DNA of 64,000 bases from Proteles cristata cristata (lineage: Eukaryota > Chordata > Mammalia > Carnivora > Hyaenidae), in contig JAESUZ010003519.1 in NCBI GenBank assembly GCA_017311185.1, forward strand, positions 1-64,000, in the 5' to 3' direction. Position 1 is the stretch's first letter. Each line of letters opens with the position of its first letter. The translations under genes and the position numbers were made by a program. This document shows positions 47,861 through 59,760 of this stretch, piece by piece. The notes beneath the pieces are model-generated. The model saw only the letters and a program-made list of their open reading frames with translations, searched no databases and was not told the DNA's origin.

Positions 47861-48698
47861 CGTTACAGTGTTTCAGAGTTTTAAATGGCATGGGAAAATA
47901 AGTATGCTCCATTATGCAAAAAAGCCCAAAATTTCTATTCAATAATTTGGAAAAAAAAAAAAAAGAAAGAGAAAGAGAATAGGCTTTTGTGCTTTCTATA
48001 ATAAACCAGTATTGCTTTAAAATCATAAACAAACAATATAAAAAACAGTGGCCAAAAGAGTAGAGCCCAGGTGAAGACTTTCTTCTTAACCACTTTTAGT
48101 TAGCATCTAGTAAGGATTAGGTTAGGAAATTGTCACTTGAGGCTCTTTGGGAACGACAAAGCTCCAGATGATCTGGGACATGGCTCAAGGCTGTTCCCAT
48201 GTTAGGTTATGAGTTAGAGTTGGGGAGGAGAGTGAAGACAGGGCTATGAGGCATATATCTGTGTCAGCCTATTCTCAAAGGGTGAGGGGAGCCTCAGCTA
48301 GCTTGCCAAGGACTCCTTCCTGCTCCCTCAGAAGTGTCATCTGTCAGTCATATGAAGGGACCTAATAGGCTGATGGTTTCGCAAGGAGCATCTCGCTGAA
48401 GAGAGAACAGGTGGATAAAGGAGCATTAGAGTGGGTGATTCAAATGGAGAAAGGCCAGAAACCAGGAGGAGTGTCGGGGGTTGTCCTCTGAAGGGCAGGA
48501 TCCACCCAGGTCACAGATTTCCCCAAGTCAGAATCAGAGCTGGTCTGACTAGAGCTGAAGTAATCATCCATCCTGGACTTTGCACAGGCTTATCTGGCAT
48601 TAAACTTATTAAGAAAAATCTGCCTGCCTGTAGAAAGAGGAAGCTTTCATATTTTATAGCATTTGGCTTTTAGCCCCACCTTTCCTCTGGTTTGATTC
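47861..48698. other. Single-copy sequence, no gene recognised
   Basis: A-run with AAAGAAAGAGAAAG at 47949-47980. No exon seen. Confidence 0.45.
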
Positions 48699-48709
48699 AA
48701 AGATGTATG

Positions 48710-48925
48710 GGACGCCTGGGTGGCTTAGTCGGTTAAGCATCTGACTTTCGCTGGGTCATGATCTCGCGGTTCGTGGGTTCGAGCCCCGTGTCGGGCTCTG
48801 TGCTGACTGCCAGCTCAGAGCCTGGAGCCTATTTCAGAGTCTGTATCTCCCTCTCTCTCTGACCCTCCCCTGCTCATGCTGTCTCTCTCTTTCTTTCCTA
48901 GAAATAAATAAAAATATTAAAAAAA
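48710..48925 (+). mobile_element. CAN SINE with perfect TSD
   Basis: Head GGACGCCTGGGTGGCTTAG and tail AAATAAATAAAAATATTAAAA. TSD AAAGATGTATG at 48699-48709 and 48926-48936. Confidence 0.95.
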
Positions 48926-48961
48926 AAAGATGTATGCAGTCTTTCCCTTAACAATAATTAC

Positions 48962-49015
48962 TGGTTTTCTTCTCCTTTTTTTCTTTTTCTTTTTCTTTTC
49001 TTTTTCTTTTTTCTG
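48962..49015. repeat. Polypyrimidine (TTTTTC)n tract
   Basis: About 50 bp of T-rich sequence with regular C every five to six bases. Confidence 0.9.
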
Positions 49016-50719
49016 TGTAAAGCTTTGCGGCTCTTATAATCAGCACTGTTTATTTTGAATCCCTAGCCACAGCTGTAGGTGAACTGGACTAAAAGGAAAT
49101 GGTTTGGAATATAATTTGAGGGACTGTGGTCTGGAGAGATGTACTGTTTTAGTTTAGAAAATGAAGTGGAATTTTCTCTTGTAACTTAAAGTGAGTGTTT
49201 TCTGTGCCCAGTAAGGACTGACACCTGTGATTCCCTTTCATCAGTTAGGGTGCACCGGGAAGCTCTCACCTGTGTTGTACCTGGGGACCCCTCCCCTCCC
49301 ACTCAGGTTTGCCATCAGGTCTCTTGGACAAACAGAAGACAGGGGAAAGTAACTGGGTTTAAGTCATCTGCCTCAGATCATACAATACTTCTCTGCCCAT
49401 CATTTTTAGATTCATTCCAATTTTGGGAGATAAATGAAAATACCTCCTATTATTTATTTGCATAGCATGGACAAGCTTCAGCCAGTCTTTTGAACTGGGG
49501 CCAGCTTGACTCACCCTCACCCCCCACCAGTAATGCCCAATTATGCCATCAAGGCTGGAACATAGGGGCAAATTGTGTGAACATAAAAGGATTATATTAT
49601 TCTCTCTTTCAAAGTTATCTCTGGATTCAGAGTTTAAATCTCTATAATTTTCTGGTACAGTGATAAAGGATGCTCTTAACAACATAACTTCCCTTTGGTA
49701 GCTCCTTAATATTGTTCTTTTGAAAGCAAAATTGCTTAAGGGTAACACTAGTCATGCTATTTCTAAAGCTAATTCCCAGACTTCTTTTGCTTTCTTCATT
49801 TATACAGGTAATTTGGTAACCACACCGATTAAGGGCTCTAAATTAAGCCAGGCTTCCTTTTGTTTGGACAAACTCCTGGCCACCAGTGTAACCCATCTGG
49901 AGTCAGTAACAGAGCATATCTGTCTCAGGGCTTCAAGTGTTTGGTTAGAGCTGCGTCAGTCTGATGAGTCAACCAAACTAGCTTCATTTCTGAAGACAGT
50001 TCAGAGTGCTGATTTGTACTTCCCTAGATAATGTGATTCATAATATCCTGGTGAGGGGGAAAGAACAGTATTTGAAAGCACACTTAAGAAGGGGTGGATA
50101 AAATGCTATTCTTTCTAGCAAACCTGTCTTTTATGATATGCTGTGACTATTTCTGGTATATCTTTCTGGGGTAAGAGTTGGAGATGATGCTTTTGAGGCT
50201 GCATATAGAGTGTGAGAACAGCTTACTCCTGCCCAGCCTGAGGGTCTGGGAGAGGAGGGATTTTCTGTTCACTGAAGGACTAGCAGGTAGGCCCTTTTTG
50301 GTGTTGGGAACATGTGACTTGACTGTGAAGATTCACAGCTAACGCCACACTTCTGTGCCTTCTCCAGGGCTGGCTATGGGAAGGGGGCCTGCTCTGGTGA
50401 CAAGGATCCAGTATGCTCACTATTTCCCATCTCGTCACTGTCACAGCACTCTGATCCTTCTTTACCAAGGAATCTTCCCTGGATCCCAGCTCCAGCTTTG
50501 CTTTTCCTTCTTAGGTATAATGTTTAAAAAACATTCTTCTGTTTAGAAAACATTTCAACCTCTTTGCCATATAGGCTTTTATTTCCTCTGATCACAAATT
50601 TTATGGGAGCCAGATGTCTTGTGCTGACTTGTCCATTTTGATGTATTTTGCAAGAAGACTTGATTCCATCTCAATCTGGAATGCAGCTTGATTTAGAGAT
50701 ACATATGACTAGATTCCAC
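49016..50719. other. Single-copy sequence, no gene recognised
   Basis: A 129-codon minus-strand frame (49748-49359) overlaps other frames and has no recognisable domain, so I treat it as chance. Nothing else supported. Confidence 0.45.
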
Positions 50720-50830
50720 TCATTCACTTATTCATTTGTTTCTTTATATATTCCACCAATATCTATTAAGGGCCAGCTATGTGGCAAATACTCAATTATT
50801 CTGGCTTCTGAAAACCATGACATGGACATG
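50720..50830 (-). repeat. L2-like fragment
   Basis: ACTCATTCACTTATTCATTTG...CCACCAATATCTATTAAGG resembles the reverse L2 tail. Weak. Confidence 0.45.
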
Positions 50831-53084
50831 AGTTGGCTCTGTGGGAAGAGGAAGAGGTAGAGTTGGACCCTATGTAATACTGTAACAAGTGTCCCCACCA
50901 GGGTCCCTTTAATTATCAATCCAACAACCATAATCATGATATTCTTAGTGTGACTAAGTTTCTTCTTGGGGAAAAAGAGTGTTGATTTTGCTTCCAGGTT
51001 GGCCTAGGGATGGAACTGGTTAAACAGAGGCAGCAACAGAGACAAAGGCATCTCAAGGAAATAGAGTCGGATGCCACAGCTCTCAATGGTGAAGACACAA
51101 GATTTATCCAAGATGGTGCAATTAGAAGGTTTGAGCCACGTTCATCAAATTTGTCTGAGGTCAAAGAAATCCTTAAGTGGCATCTTCTGAGTTTCAAAAA
51201 TAAGTTATTCAGCTTATAGCCTCATACCATGATGAATTTTCACACTCTAATTGGACAGAAAAACATATAAACAAATAAGCATGATATTGTATACTCTTCA
51301 CTATGAAAATACTATAACTCCGAAGGGGAAGGTGCTCACTATCTATGGGTCTCTGAGAAGGGCTCATGGAGAAGGTAACATCTGAGCTGGGGAGTGCTTA
51401 ATTGGATTGGATTTCAGGAACACTTGATCAAAGGGCGGGGATGTAAAACTGAATAAGCAAGGGTTCATTTATTTGGGGGACAAGTCATTTAACATCCTAC
51501 CAAGGCCCCTGGAGGATGGGGCAAACTCACTTCTGGAGTAGCTTTGGGAAGCCTGAGGAAAGTAATGGTCTGTGTTGACTAAGGTTGGAATGCCTGAGTT
51601 GCAATGGCAGGTGGTAGGGGAAGAGATTAGAAGTTTGAGGGAACTGAGCATGCTGAATTGTATATATTATATGAGGCCTGAATGCCCACAAAAGTTCTGT
51701 GGGAGGACCCAGAGGACACTCCATTCACAAAGACTATCAGGGTTCATACTGATGAGAGGGGAACCCAGTCCACTAGAAGGTTAGTAGTTGCCTCCCCTCT
51801 AGGCTGGGGCTGATGCTAGGAGAGGTGTTTAGAATTAGGCTTGCAATGAACATGCTGGGCCCTGAAGCAATGAGATCCTTGGCACCAATTAACTGTCAGA
51901 AGCCGGGGGGCAAGAATGGCCAAGGGAGCATGGCTGCATTCAGTATAACCATGAATGGACACTTGACCTGAAAGATATTTGGCATCAGGCCTTGGGCAGA
52001 ATTACATCACAGGTTTTTCATCATTAAGTTCTAAGAGGTCAGAAATTGTCAATTCACAATACAACTCGGGATGCACAGAGATTTGTTTATTTGACTGTAA
52101 GTGATCTTCTATTCTACCCAATCCCCTGTGTACTAGTTAGTGGGGAAAAACTTAACCAAATGTCAATTCAATTTAAGCCTGGTGTGATTGTATGAACCAT
52201 GTTTCTAGAGGTGTTCATTCTCTCAGGTGGCTCACTGTCCTCTGGCTGCTTTCCTTCAAGCTGGTATCCCTGTGCTTTGAGGAAAGGGTTTGCCTCATCA
52301 AGACTGTGAGCTCCATCTTATTATTAACTGCTTCACAGGAGAAACAAATCCATAAACTTAAAGTGCCAACTAATTATATGACTCCTGATCCCAGGGCATA
52401 ATTTTTTTTCCTCAAAGACTCTAGTTGGTAAATTCATTCTGTTTTATCTTCTGTTTTATTGCTGCTTTTCACTTAATATTCTTCTGTATATGTAATTTCA
52501 ATTATGTATTTATTTTAATGGCCACATTGTTTTCTATTGTAATGGTCAGTTGGGTCTTTAGAAATCACCCCCAATGCAATTTTGAATTCCAATTTAAAGA
52601 AAGCTTCAAGTTTTATCAACCCCAAATTCTGTCTGTCAACTCAGAGTTGGGGAAGTATTTGGACTTAGGATTATTTGGATTTGATGCTTCTTTCCCAAGA
52701 AAAGTAAGAGGAACAGTAATGTAGAGGGGTTTTTTGTTCATGAAGTTTCTTGGTGGAGGTCTCACAGGATGGCTTGTCAGAGGGTTTCAGTCTGTCCCTC
52801 ACTTCTCCATCAGCCCCCACAAGTGACCTAAAATAAGTTACAATCTAAATCCAATGTTATGTGCAGCAGCTTCAAGCCAGTCCCTAATCAGTATCTACAC
52901 TGAAGGCCCTCATGGTTAGAAATTCTCAAGCTTTCTTTCAGCACAAGGACAAGTACAACTTGGCCGGGTGCCTCCCCAGTTTAGCATTACCCATGTGCTG
53001 GTGAAATAGCTATTCCATAATTGTCCTCCTGTGTCTGTGACTATGATCCTTCCCTATCTGCCCCTACTCTGTCTTTTAGACCAT
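50831..53084. other. Single-copy sequence, no gene recognised
   Basis: A 69-codon frame (51010-51219) is rich in Gln, Arg and Lys near its start, with no family match that I know. No splice or promoter evidence supports any gene here. Confidence 0.4.
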
Positions 53085-53245
53085 TGTCATCTTTAAATGT
53101 TTTCCCAAATCCCACCAGAGTGTGAACTCCTTAAGGGAAGCTGTTTTGGAATCTTAGATTGTCTCATATTTCCTAGGATGCCAAGCAGAGTAGCTTGCAA
53201 ATAGTCATTGCTTAATAAGTTTGATGGCTGAATAAATAAAATTGG
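53085..53245 (+). repeat. L2 3'-end fragment
   Basis: AGAGTGTGAACTCCTTAAGG, CCTAGGATGCCAAGCAGAGT and GCTTAATAAGTTTGATGGCTGAATAA follow the L2 3' end order. Confidence 0.7.
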
Positions 53246-53346
53246 GCTGATGTGGAGCAGTAGAGAGGAATGAAGTGAAATGATGCATAATCCATACCTT
53301 TTGAGTAAATTGTTTGGGGGATCCGTTGTCTTGAAGATGATCATGG

Positions 53347-53533
53347 GGGGAGGCCTGGGTGGCTCAGTTGGTTAAGCGTCCGACTTCGGCTCAGGTCATG
53401 ATCTCACGGTTCATGGGTTTGAGCCCCACATGGGACAGCTGGCTTGGAGCCTGGAGCCTGCTTTAGATTCTGTATCTCCTTCTTTCTGTCTGACCTTCCC
53501 CTGCTCATGCTCTCTCTCTCTTAGGAAAAAGAA
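53347..53533 (+). mobile_element. CAN SINE, shortened
   Basis: Head GAGGCCTGGGTGGCTCAG, with a deletion of part of the GTGCTGACAGCT block and a short tail. TSD AAGATGAT-like at 53334-53341 and 53536-53543. Confidence 0.9.
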
Positions 53534-53543
53534 AAAGATGATG

Positions 53544-54340
53544 GTGGGTCGTTAAGGCCCTGAACTCAAAAGGAAGAAGGGAAAGAAATATTGGGAGTAG
53601 CTCTTAGAAGCCCCAGCCTGGCTCAGGCTGCTAAAGGCTTGTGGTACAGGTCAGGAGAGGGTTATGGGGTTGGCAGAATTATTGGGGCTGGCATTGCTTT
53701 TGGGGAAAAAGAAGAATAGAAATGGGAGGAGATGTGTAAAGGCAACTTAGGGCATTGGGCAGTTTAGGGGTTTGTTATTCTCGCATTTAGAGGCTAGAAC
53801 TCCATCATCCATCTGTATGTAAAGAACCCGAATCTGGAGATCCTGCTGAGGGCATGGAAGACAAAGCAGGGCAGTAATAGGCCTGAGCCTTTTTACTTCA
53901 ATTATGAAAGATACAACAAAATCCTTTGAGTCATTTTTAGATTTGGGTCAAACGGTTCGTATTGGCTGTGTGTCTTTCTGTGCTGAGAGGACAGAAGTTT
54001 TTAGTAAGTATCTGTGTGCTCTCAGTGTGTCCATGGCTCTGGATTTTCATCAAGGACAATTATGCAAGTTCTCTAACCTCTCAGTCTGTATATCTTGAGA
54101 TAGATGGATGTTGTAGACAGGTGGACACAGCCCAGTATATATCAAATATTAAGACTGAACTGCATTGCTAAGGTACATGGCTTCATTTATGCTCAATAGA
54201 AATGATGCTTTTTTGGCAAAGCTTTAGTAAAGCCAGCAAAATTTTCATTCTGCTTTTTCTTTCTCTTGGGCCAGCCTCTCCTCTTCTCTGCCTTGCTGAA
54301 TACAAACCATATTTCAGAGCTTAGTCCAAACCCTGTGCCT
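53544..54340. other. Single-copy sequence, no gene recognised
   Basis: No supported feature. Confidence 0.45.
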
Positions 54341-54545
54341 TTTTTCTTAATGTTTATTTTTGAGAGAGAGACAAAAACAGAGTGTGAGTGGGGGAGGGGC
54401 AGGAGACCCAGAATCCAAAGTAGGATCCAGGCTCTGAGCTGTCAGCACAGAGCCCACGCAATGTAGGGCTTGAACTCATAAACTGCAAGATTATGACCTG
54501 AGTGGAAGTCGGATGCTTAACCAGATGAGACATCCAGGAGCTCCA
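54341..54545 (-). mobile_element. CAN SINE, diverged
   Basis: Reverse SINE with GAGAGAGAG stretch and core GAGCTGTCAGCACAGAGCCC. The head has mutated to GAGACATCCAGGAGCTCC. TSD unclear. Confidence 0.88.
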
Positions 54546-54788
54546 GATCCTTTGCCTTTATGACACCTTCCTGGAGGCCCGGCCCCTTCTGGGGTCCCAC
54601 ACTCCTCTGAACCCCAGAGTACTTACTTCTTCATCATACCAAAATGGCTGATATTTTTTGTACTAATTAAAGGAAGGTGCCTTCTCCAAGGCAGAAGAAT
54701 TAGAATGTTTTTTTTTTTTTTGAGGTTTCCACAGTGATTTATTGTTCTTTATTTTTACAACCTTTTCATGAAGGTAATTCACATTCTT
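54546..54788. other. Single-copy sequence, no gene recognised
   Basis: Includes a T-run at 54708-54721. Confidence 0.4.
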
Positions 54789-54798
54789 AAAATATCCT

Positions 54799-55021
54799 TG
54801 GGCATCTGGGCAGCTTAGTCAGTTAAGCGTCTGACTTGGACTCAGGTCATAATCTTGCAGTCCGTGAGTTCAAGCTCCACATAGGGCTCCGTGCTGACAG
54901 CTCAGAGCCTGGAGCCTGCTTCAGATTCTGCGTCTCCCTCTGTCTCTGCCCCCCATGCACACTCTGTCTCTCTGTCTCTCAGTTTCTCTCTCAAAAATAA
55001 ACACTAAAAATTTTTTAAAAT
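54799..55021 (+). mobile_element. CAN SINE with perfect TSD
   Basis: Head GGGCATCTGGGCAGCTTAG and tail AAAAATAAACACTAAAAA. TSD AAAATATCCT at 54789-54798 and 55022-55031. Confidence 0.93.
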
Positions 55022-55031
55022 AAAATATCCT

Positions 55032-55717
55032 CAGACATTAAAAAGGCATTATTGCTCTAAATAACTGCCATTTTACTAGTAGAATTATGAGTACCTACAT
55101 CACTAAAATTCTCTCCTCCTACTTTTTTTTTTTTTTTTAATAATGCCATTGACCAGCTAGTGGAAACAACTTTCATTTTTTGTGAGGCCTGTGAGAAGGT
55201 GCCTTATCAGGGCAGAGAAATTAGAGAATGTTTCCTCCTGCAAGCATCATAGCTGCACGGACAGGGGGCTCTCTCCCAGAGGCTCCTTCATGCAAAGAAA
55301 AGTAAGGCTGAAGCTGGAGTCACTGAACCAGGTTCTTGGCTTGGGAGTGGTGTGGGCTTGCATAATACAAACCCCCTCCATTGGGCGACTTTGATCTGAA
55401 CATGCATTGCCTGTTTCATCAATCTGCTTCTATTATTCTCTGGTGGACACTAGTTATAAACAGGGTGGTTTCCAAATGTGCATTGTTCATCTGCCTGCCA
55501 TGGATAATGTTGACTTTTTGGGAACTCAGCTTCAGTGTCTCAAAGAACATTATCCATGGTAGTTATAGATTGATGGTAAATAATAAACATCCATTTAATC
55601 ACAAAGTATTTAGTGTCCATAAATACTATTGATAATAATAGGGAAGTGCATTTCAGTTCCAGGGTGGGACTCACAAAGCATTGCCCTGCCTTTCAGGAAG
55701 ATCTTCCTCTAGGAGAT
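55032..55717. other. Single-copy sequence, no gene recognised
   Basis: T-run at 55123-55139. No supported gene. Confidence 0.45.
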
Positions 55718-55736
55718 ATTAATAACAACAACAACA

Positions 55737-55953
55737 GGGGTGCCTGGGTGGCTCAGTTGGTAGAGTGTTCAACTTCGGCTCAGGTCATGATCTCGTGGTT
55801 CTTGGGTTCAAGCCCCGCGTTGGGCTCTGTGCTGACAGCTAGCTCAGCCCGGAGCCTGTTTCAGATTCTGTGTCTCCCTCTCTCTCTGACCCTCCCCTGC
55901 GCATGCTGTCTCTCTCTCAGAAATAAATAAAACATTAAAAAATTTTTTAAAAT
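55737..55953 (+). mobile_element. CAN SINE inserted at an AAC-repeat
   Basis: Head GGGGTGCCTGGGTGGCTCAG and tail AAATAAATAAAACATT. TSD AATAACAACAACA at 55721-55733 and 55954-55966; the left copy has one more ACA unit. Confidence 0.94.
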
Positions 55954-55984
55954 AATAACAACAACAATAATGATAAAAGTAACT

Positions 55985-56105
55985 ATTTAGTACTTACACT
56001 GTACCACGAGCTTTATAAAATATAACTCTCATGACACACTGGGTTACTCATGATAAGGAAATGGAAGCTCAGAGAAAGTAAACGATGAAAACCAGGCATC
56101 CAGTC
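55985..56105 (-). repeat. MIR fragment
   Basis: TTAGTACTTACACTGTACCA...ATGATAAGGAAATGGAAGCTCAGAG follows a reverse MIR. Confidence 0.6.
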
Positions 56106-58129
56106 TTTCCCCGGAGGTTGGAAAAAATCTCCCTGAGCAGCTGGCTCCAGCCTTCTGCTCCACGTCATGTTGGGTCTGGAAGCCTGGCAGGGTGGGATTG
56201 CTTGGAGGTGTTTATTGCCTCTTTCTGAAGGAATCAGTCACATCCCCAGCTAGGTTGTAATTGCTTAGAGAGCAAAAACTTCTACTTTGCCTTCCCAAAC
56301 TGCTAACTTGGTCTCTTGAAAAGAGTCCATACTTACTTATGAGTGGTTGAGTTATTGATTTCTAAGTGCGCCATCCTGGGTGTTGGTATGGTCAGGAGGA
56401 AGTAAAGATCCCACAAAGGAGAAGTCTGTATGTCTTAAGTGTCTGAGTATATTCAATGCAGTATTTGCTGTTTTCTCCCCACAGCGGCACTGAACATATT
56501 TCTTGTTGGTGGCCATGACTTCTGTTTTCAAGCACTTCCAAAGATCCCCCCCTGTTGCTGAGGACAGTTCTGCACTCTTCACAGTCCTCAGGCCAGCCTG
56601 GGTCTGCAGCCAGTACAAACACAGTTTTTGTTTTTATTGTTACATCTTTGTGCTCTCTGGTCTCCCTCCCTCTTTCTTCTATTTCTTAAAAACATAGCCA
56701 GGGAAGAAGTGCAGTTCGTAAACTCTTTGCCAGAGCCTTTTTCGTTTTCATGTGACTTTGAAAATTCTGTTTTTTGAAGGTAGTCATAAAGTGTGGGTAG
56801 TGAGAATATTTGGCATTAATCAGGCAGTTTTATATTTGTGACTAAAACCGGCAGGAAATCACAGCTTAACTGAATAAAATGATCCTCCTCTTAGCTTAGA
56901 ACCATAATAAAGTTAAAAAGTAATAAAGCAAAAGAAACAGTTGAAACATGAATAATTTAAAAGTTTAGTTCTGAGCAAACTATTTATACTTTTATTTTGC
57001 CTCAGAATAGTAGCTTATAAAGATGGTCATTTCTGGTTTCAAAGTCAATTTGAGAATATATACAATTTTCCCAGAGCTACTTATGTTTATTCAAGGCCTC
57101 ATTCTAAGCAGGGGTCTGTGCTAAGCCCTGGTGAAATTTTAATGCATCTTTACCTCTGAGCTCGATCTGAGAATCTTTGCTCTAATTTAAGATATTAAGT
57201 AGAGATATTACAAAACAAGAGGACTGGAATTGATAAAAATTAATAACACTGTTTTATTACTATTTTTATATTTATTTATTAGTTGATTTTAGACTAATCT
57301 TATCATTAAGTAGAAAACTGTAAATGTTCACATCCCCCCAAGAAATTTCTATGTAAATTGTGTGGCCTGATTAAAAAAAATATTACAAGTTGGCACTAAA
57401 ATTGTGGGCCTCCGTATTTACCACCCACAGTGTATGAGGAAAGTATTGAGGGATAAAGAGAAGCTATTTAGAATCTTGGAGTTGTTTGTACTATCCCATG
57501 GGCTTCCTGGAAGGGCAGCTCTGTGGAAACATAAAGTCATTGTATTTGTAGGAGGTAAGAAAATATGATGGAACCATGAATGGAACGGTTAGCTAGATGG
57601 AGAGTCAAGGATGTGGGCTGTATGAGTGGTTAATTGCTTGTCTCACTTGATTGGGCTTTTGGAAAACTTGAGAAATTCCAAGTTGTTTTTCTAGTCAGTA
57701 AGAGTTGGTTTACTGTTTGGATCTGGATAAGTCGCTGTACATTTTGTAAAGAATATTTGAGAAATGATTGAGAAACGTTCTTGATAGCCATTAGCTCCCA
57801 TATTCCTGTTCGTCTTTTACAATGCTCAGAGACTTTGACAGGATCCCAAACAGAATCAGAGAACAAAATATCCATGACCTCTAGCAGATAAACACATATT
57901 TATTGTGACTAAGGCACCATGTTAGACCGGATAAACTCTCAAGTAGCTAGTAATGGAGGCAGAGAAAGAACTAAGCAAAAATGCATTACCAAAAGAATGT
58001 GCCCACTTACTATGAATGGTACAAAAATAACAGCTATACTGGGATTCAGAGAAAGGATGGCTTCAGTGTGGGATGAACAGGATCATGGAGGAAGTAAAAT
58101 AAAATTGGGTTTGAAGAACGAGTTGGCAT
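56106..58129. other. Single-copy sequence, no gene recognised
   Basis: Short frames only. No exon, RNA gene or named repeat found. Confidence 0.45.
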
Positions 58130-58146
58130 TAAATTATTTCCCTATG

Positions 58147-58271
58147 GGGGTGTCTAGGTGGCTCAGTTGGTTAGCAGTGGACTCTTGGTTTTGGCTCAGG
58201 TCATGATCTCATGGTTTGTGAGTTCAAGCCCTGAGTTGGGCTCTACGCTGGCAGTTCAGAGCCTGATTGAG

Positions 58272-58302
<31 letters not shown>

Positions 58303-58358
58303 GCCCCTCCCCCACTTACACTGTCTCTCTCAAAATAAATAAATAAGCTTTAAAAAAA
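58147..58358 (+). mobile_element. CAN SINE with 17-bp TSD
   Basis: Head GGGGGTGTCTAGGTGGCTCAG, (TC)n at 58279-58301 and tail AAATAAATAAATAAGC. TSD TAAATTATTTCCCTATG (58130-58146) versus TAAATTATTTCCCCATG (58359-58375). Confidence 0.95.
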
Positions 58359-58559
58359 TAAATTATTTCCCCATGAGTTTGAGAAGATATCTTGAATCTG
58401 TGGTCTGACAAGTAGATCCTTTGACTGGAGGGGAAAGGACAAGGAGGGAAGCATTATTTATGAAGTGCAGGCTACAGATCACAGCCTAAGGGCCATAGTG
58501 ATTAAGAACACAGGTTTTATACTCACTGTCACATTCAGTCCCCCAAATAACCATATGAG

Positions 58560-58815
58560 GAAGGTATTTGTCACAGTCAACTCAGGCTGCTAACATGGTA
58601 GGGTTCTGGTGAAGTTCTTTTCTAGCTGATTTCTTCCTGTATTTTTACATGGTAGAAAGAAAGCTAACTCTCTGACCTCTTCTTATAAGAGCACTAATCC
58701 CATTCATGAGGGATCTGCCTTCATACCCTAATTATCTCCCAAAGGTCCCACCAGGATTAGGGATTCAATATATTTATTTGGGGGGAGGGGCACAAACATT
58801 CAGTTCATTGCAGAA
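58560..58815 (+). repeat. Decayed MLT2-like LTR fragment
   Basis: TTATAAGAGCACTAATCCCATTCATGAGG, CTAATTATCTCCCAAAGGTCCC and ACATTCAGTTCATTGCAG repeat the order of blocks seen in the LTR at 35059-35414. The left part is heavily altered. Confidence 0.55.
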
Positions 58816-58829
58816 TAATGATCTATAAT

Positions 58830-58930
58830 TTATAGATAACAGATATTTAAGGCCCAAGAGTTTATTTGGTTAGCTCACGGTGACAGATAGTAAATAGCAT
58901 TTATAGGATCAAAATCTACATGGGGCCAGT
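58830..58930 (-). repeat. Possible MIR fragment
   Basis: Weak reverse MIR order (ATAGATAACAGATATTTAAGG, GACAGATAGTAAATAGC). Confidence 0.4.
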
Positions 58931-59018
58931 CTCGGAAGGTGGATGCAAGCACAGCTGGTTGAAAAGTGAAAGATTAAAATGTTCCATTGGACTATAGTGC
59001 CAAAAATGACGTTCGTTA

Positions 59019-59463
59019 TGTGGGAGCCCGACAGTGGCCACAAGAAAGCGTGGTTAGGGACGCGGGGATGTGCCTGCACATGGGGCTCCCTGCCTGGGCA
59101 AAGCATGCCTGCAAACAGGGTGCTCTGCCAGGAGGCCTGCACACAATATCCAAGTTTAATGGTCCGCTCGCAAACGAGGGAACATGCCCTCCTTAGAAGT
59201 AAGGAGAAGGCTGGAGTTGTGGGCAGGCCTCTTAGTAAACATGTTGTGGTCGCTTCCTCCCTTTGCTCCCCCCTGTCCTTGAAATGTGTTTGGCTACTTG
59301 CCCTTAATTGGTAAAGGAATGCATCTTGTAGATTTCAGTTTGTATCCAGTTACCGGGGTATAAAATAAACCCGCAAGAGGGCCTTGCGTAGAATTGTTCC
59401 TCCGGCCGGAGTTGTGTCTGTCTTTTGTGTGTGTCCTGTCTTTGTGTCATTTCGTTTGCAACA
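59019..59463 (+). mobile_element. Solo LTR of an endogenous retrovirus
   Basis: A 445-bp LTR with canonical ends TGTGGGAGCCC...GCAACA and an identical 5-bp TSD CGTTA at 59014-59018 and 59464-59468. It has a core promoter-like TATAAAAT at 59359-59366 that overlaps an AATAAA polyadenylation signal at 59364-59369, with the U5-like GT-rich end after it (TTGTGTCTGTCTTTTGTG). No gag, pol or env lies beside it, so it is the product of LTR-LTR recombination. Higher GC content (CpG in TCCGGCCGGA) than the flanks. The class cannot be fixed from the LTR alone. Confidence 0.92.
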
Positions 59464-59500
59464 CGTTATTTACTCCCAAACCAAGTCCTGGCTAATTTGC

Positions 59501-59582
59501 TTCAATACGAGTAGAATCTCTTGCTTCAATACTAGTACTAAGTACTAGTACTTCAATACTAGTGCTTCAATACTAGTACTAA
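59501..59582. repeat. Short tandem repeat CTTCAATACTAGT with palindrome
   Basis: Four copies of the unit (starting 59500, 59524, 59551 and 59565), one with a G change. Between them TACTAGTAC-TAA-GTACTAGTA (59530-59550) is a perfect 9-bp inverted repeat. Confidence 0.88.
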
Positions 59583-59609
59583 GAGTAATTAATAAGTCTT
59601 TTTATGTGC

Positions 59610-59760
59610 TCTCTTTGGAAGGTATTATCTCCCTTTTACAGATAAAGACATTGAGTTTTGGAAAAAGTGATCAGTCAGCTCAAGATCAGAGAACATAGAT
59701 GGAGGAGCATGATTTTTAGCTTAAGTCTGTCTAATTTCAAAATCTGGGCTTTAAGTGAGA
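59610..59760 (-). repeat. MIR fragment
   Basis: TATCTCCCTTTTACAGATAAAG, AGCTCAAGATCAGAGAACATAG and TCTGTCTAATTTC are reverse MIR blocks in order. Confidence 0.68.

Noticed and set aside
49359..49748. 129-codon open frame, minus strand
   Set aside because: No domain or gene structure; consistent with chance.
51010..51219. 69-codon Gln/Arg-rich frame that looks coiled-coil-like at first
   Set aside because: Too short, no start context, no splice or homology evidence; the opposite strand is equally open.
59019..59314. Protein gene suggested by the 111-codon frame starting at 58979
   Set aside because: It overlaps the solo LTR, which explains the base composition; no retroviral protein domain is present.
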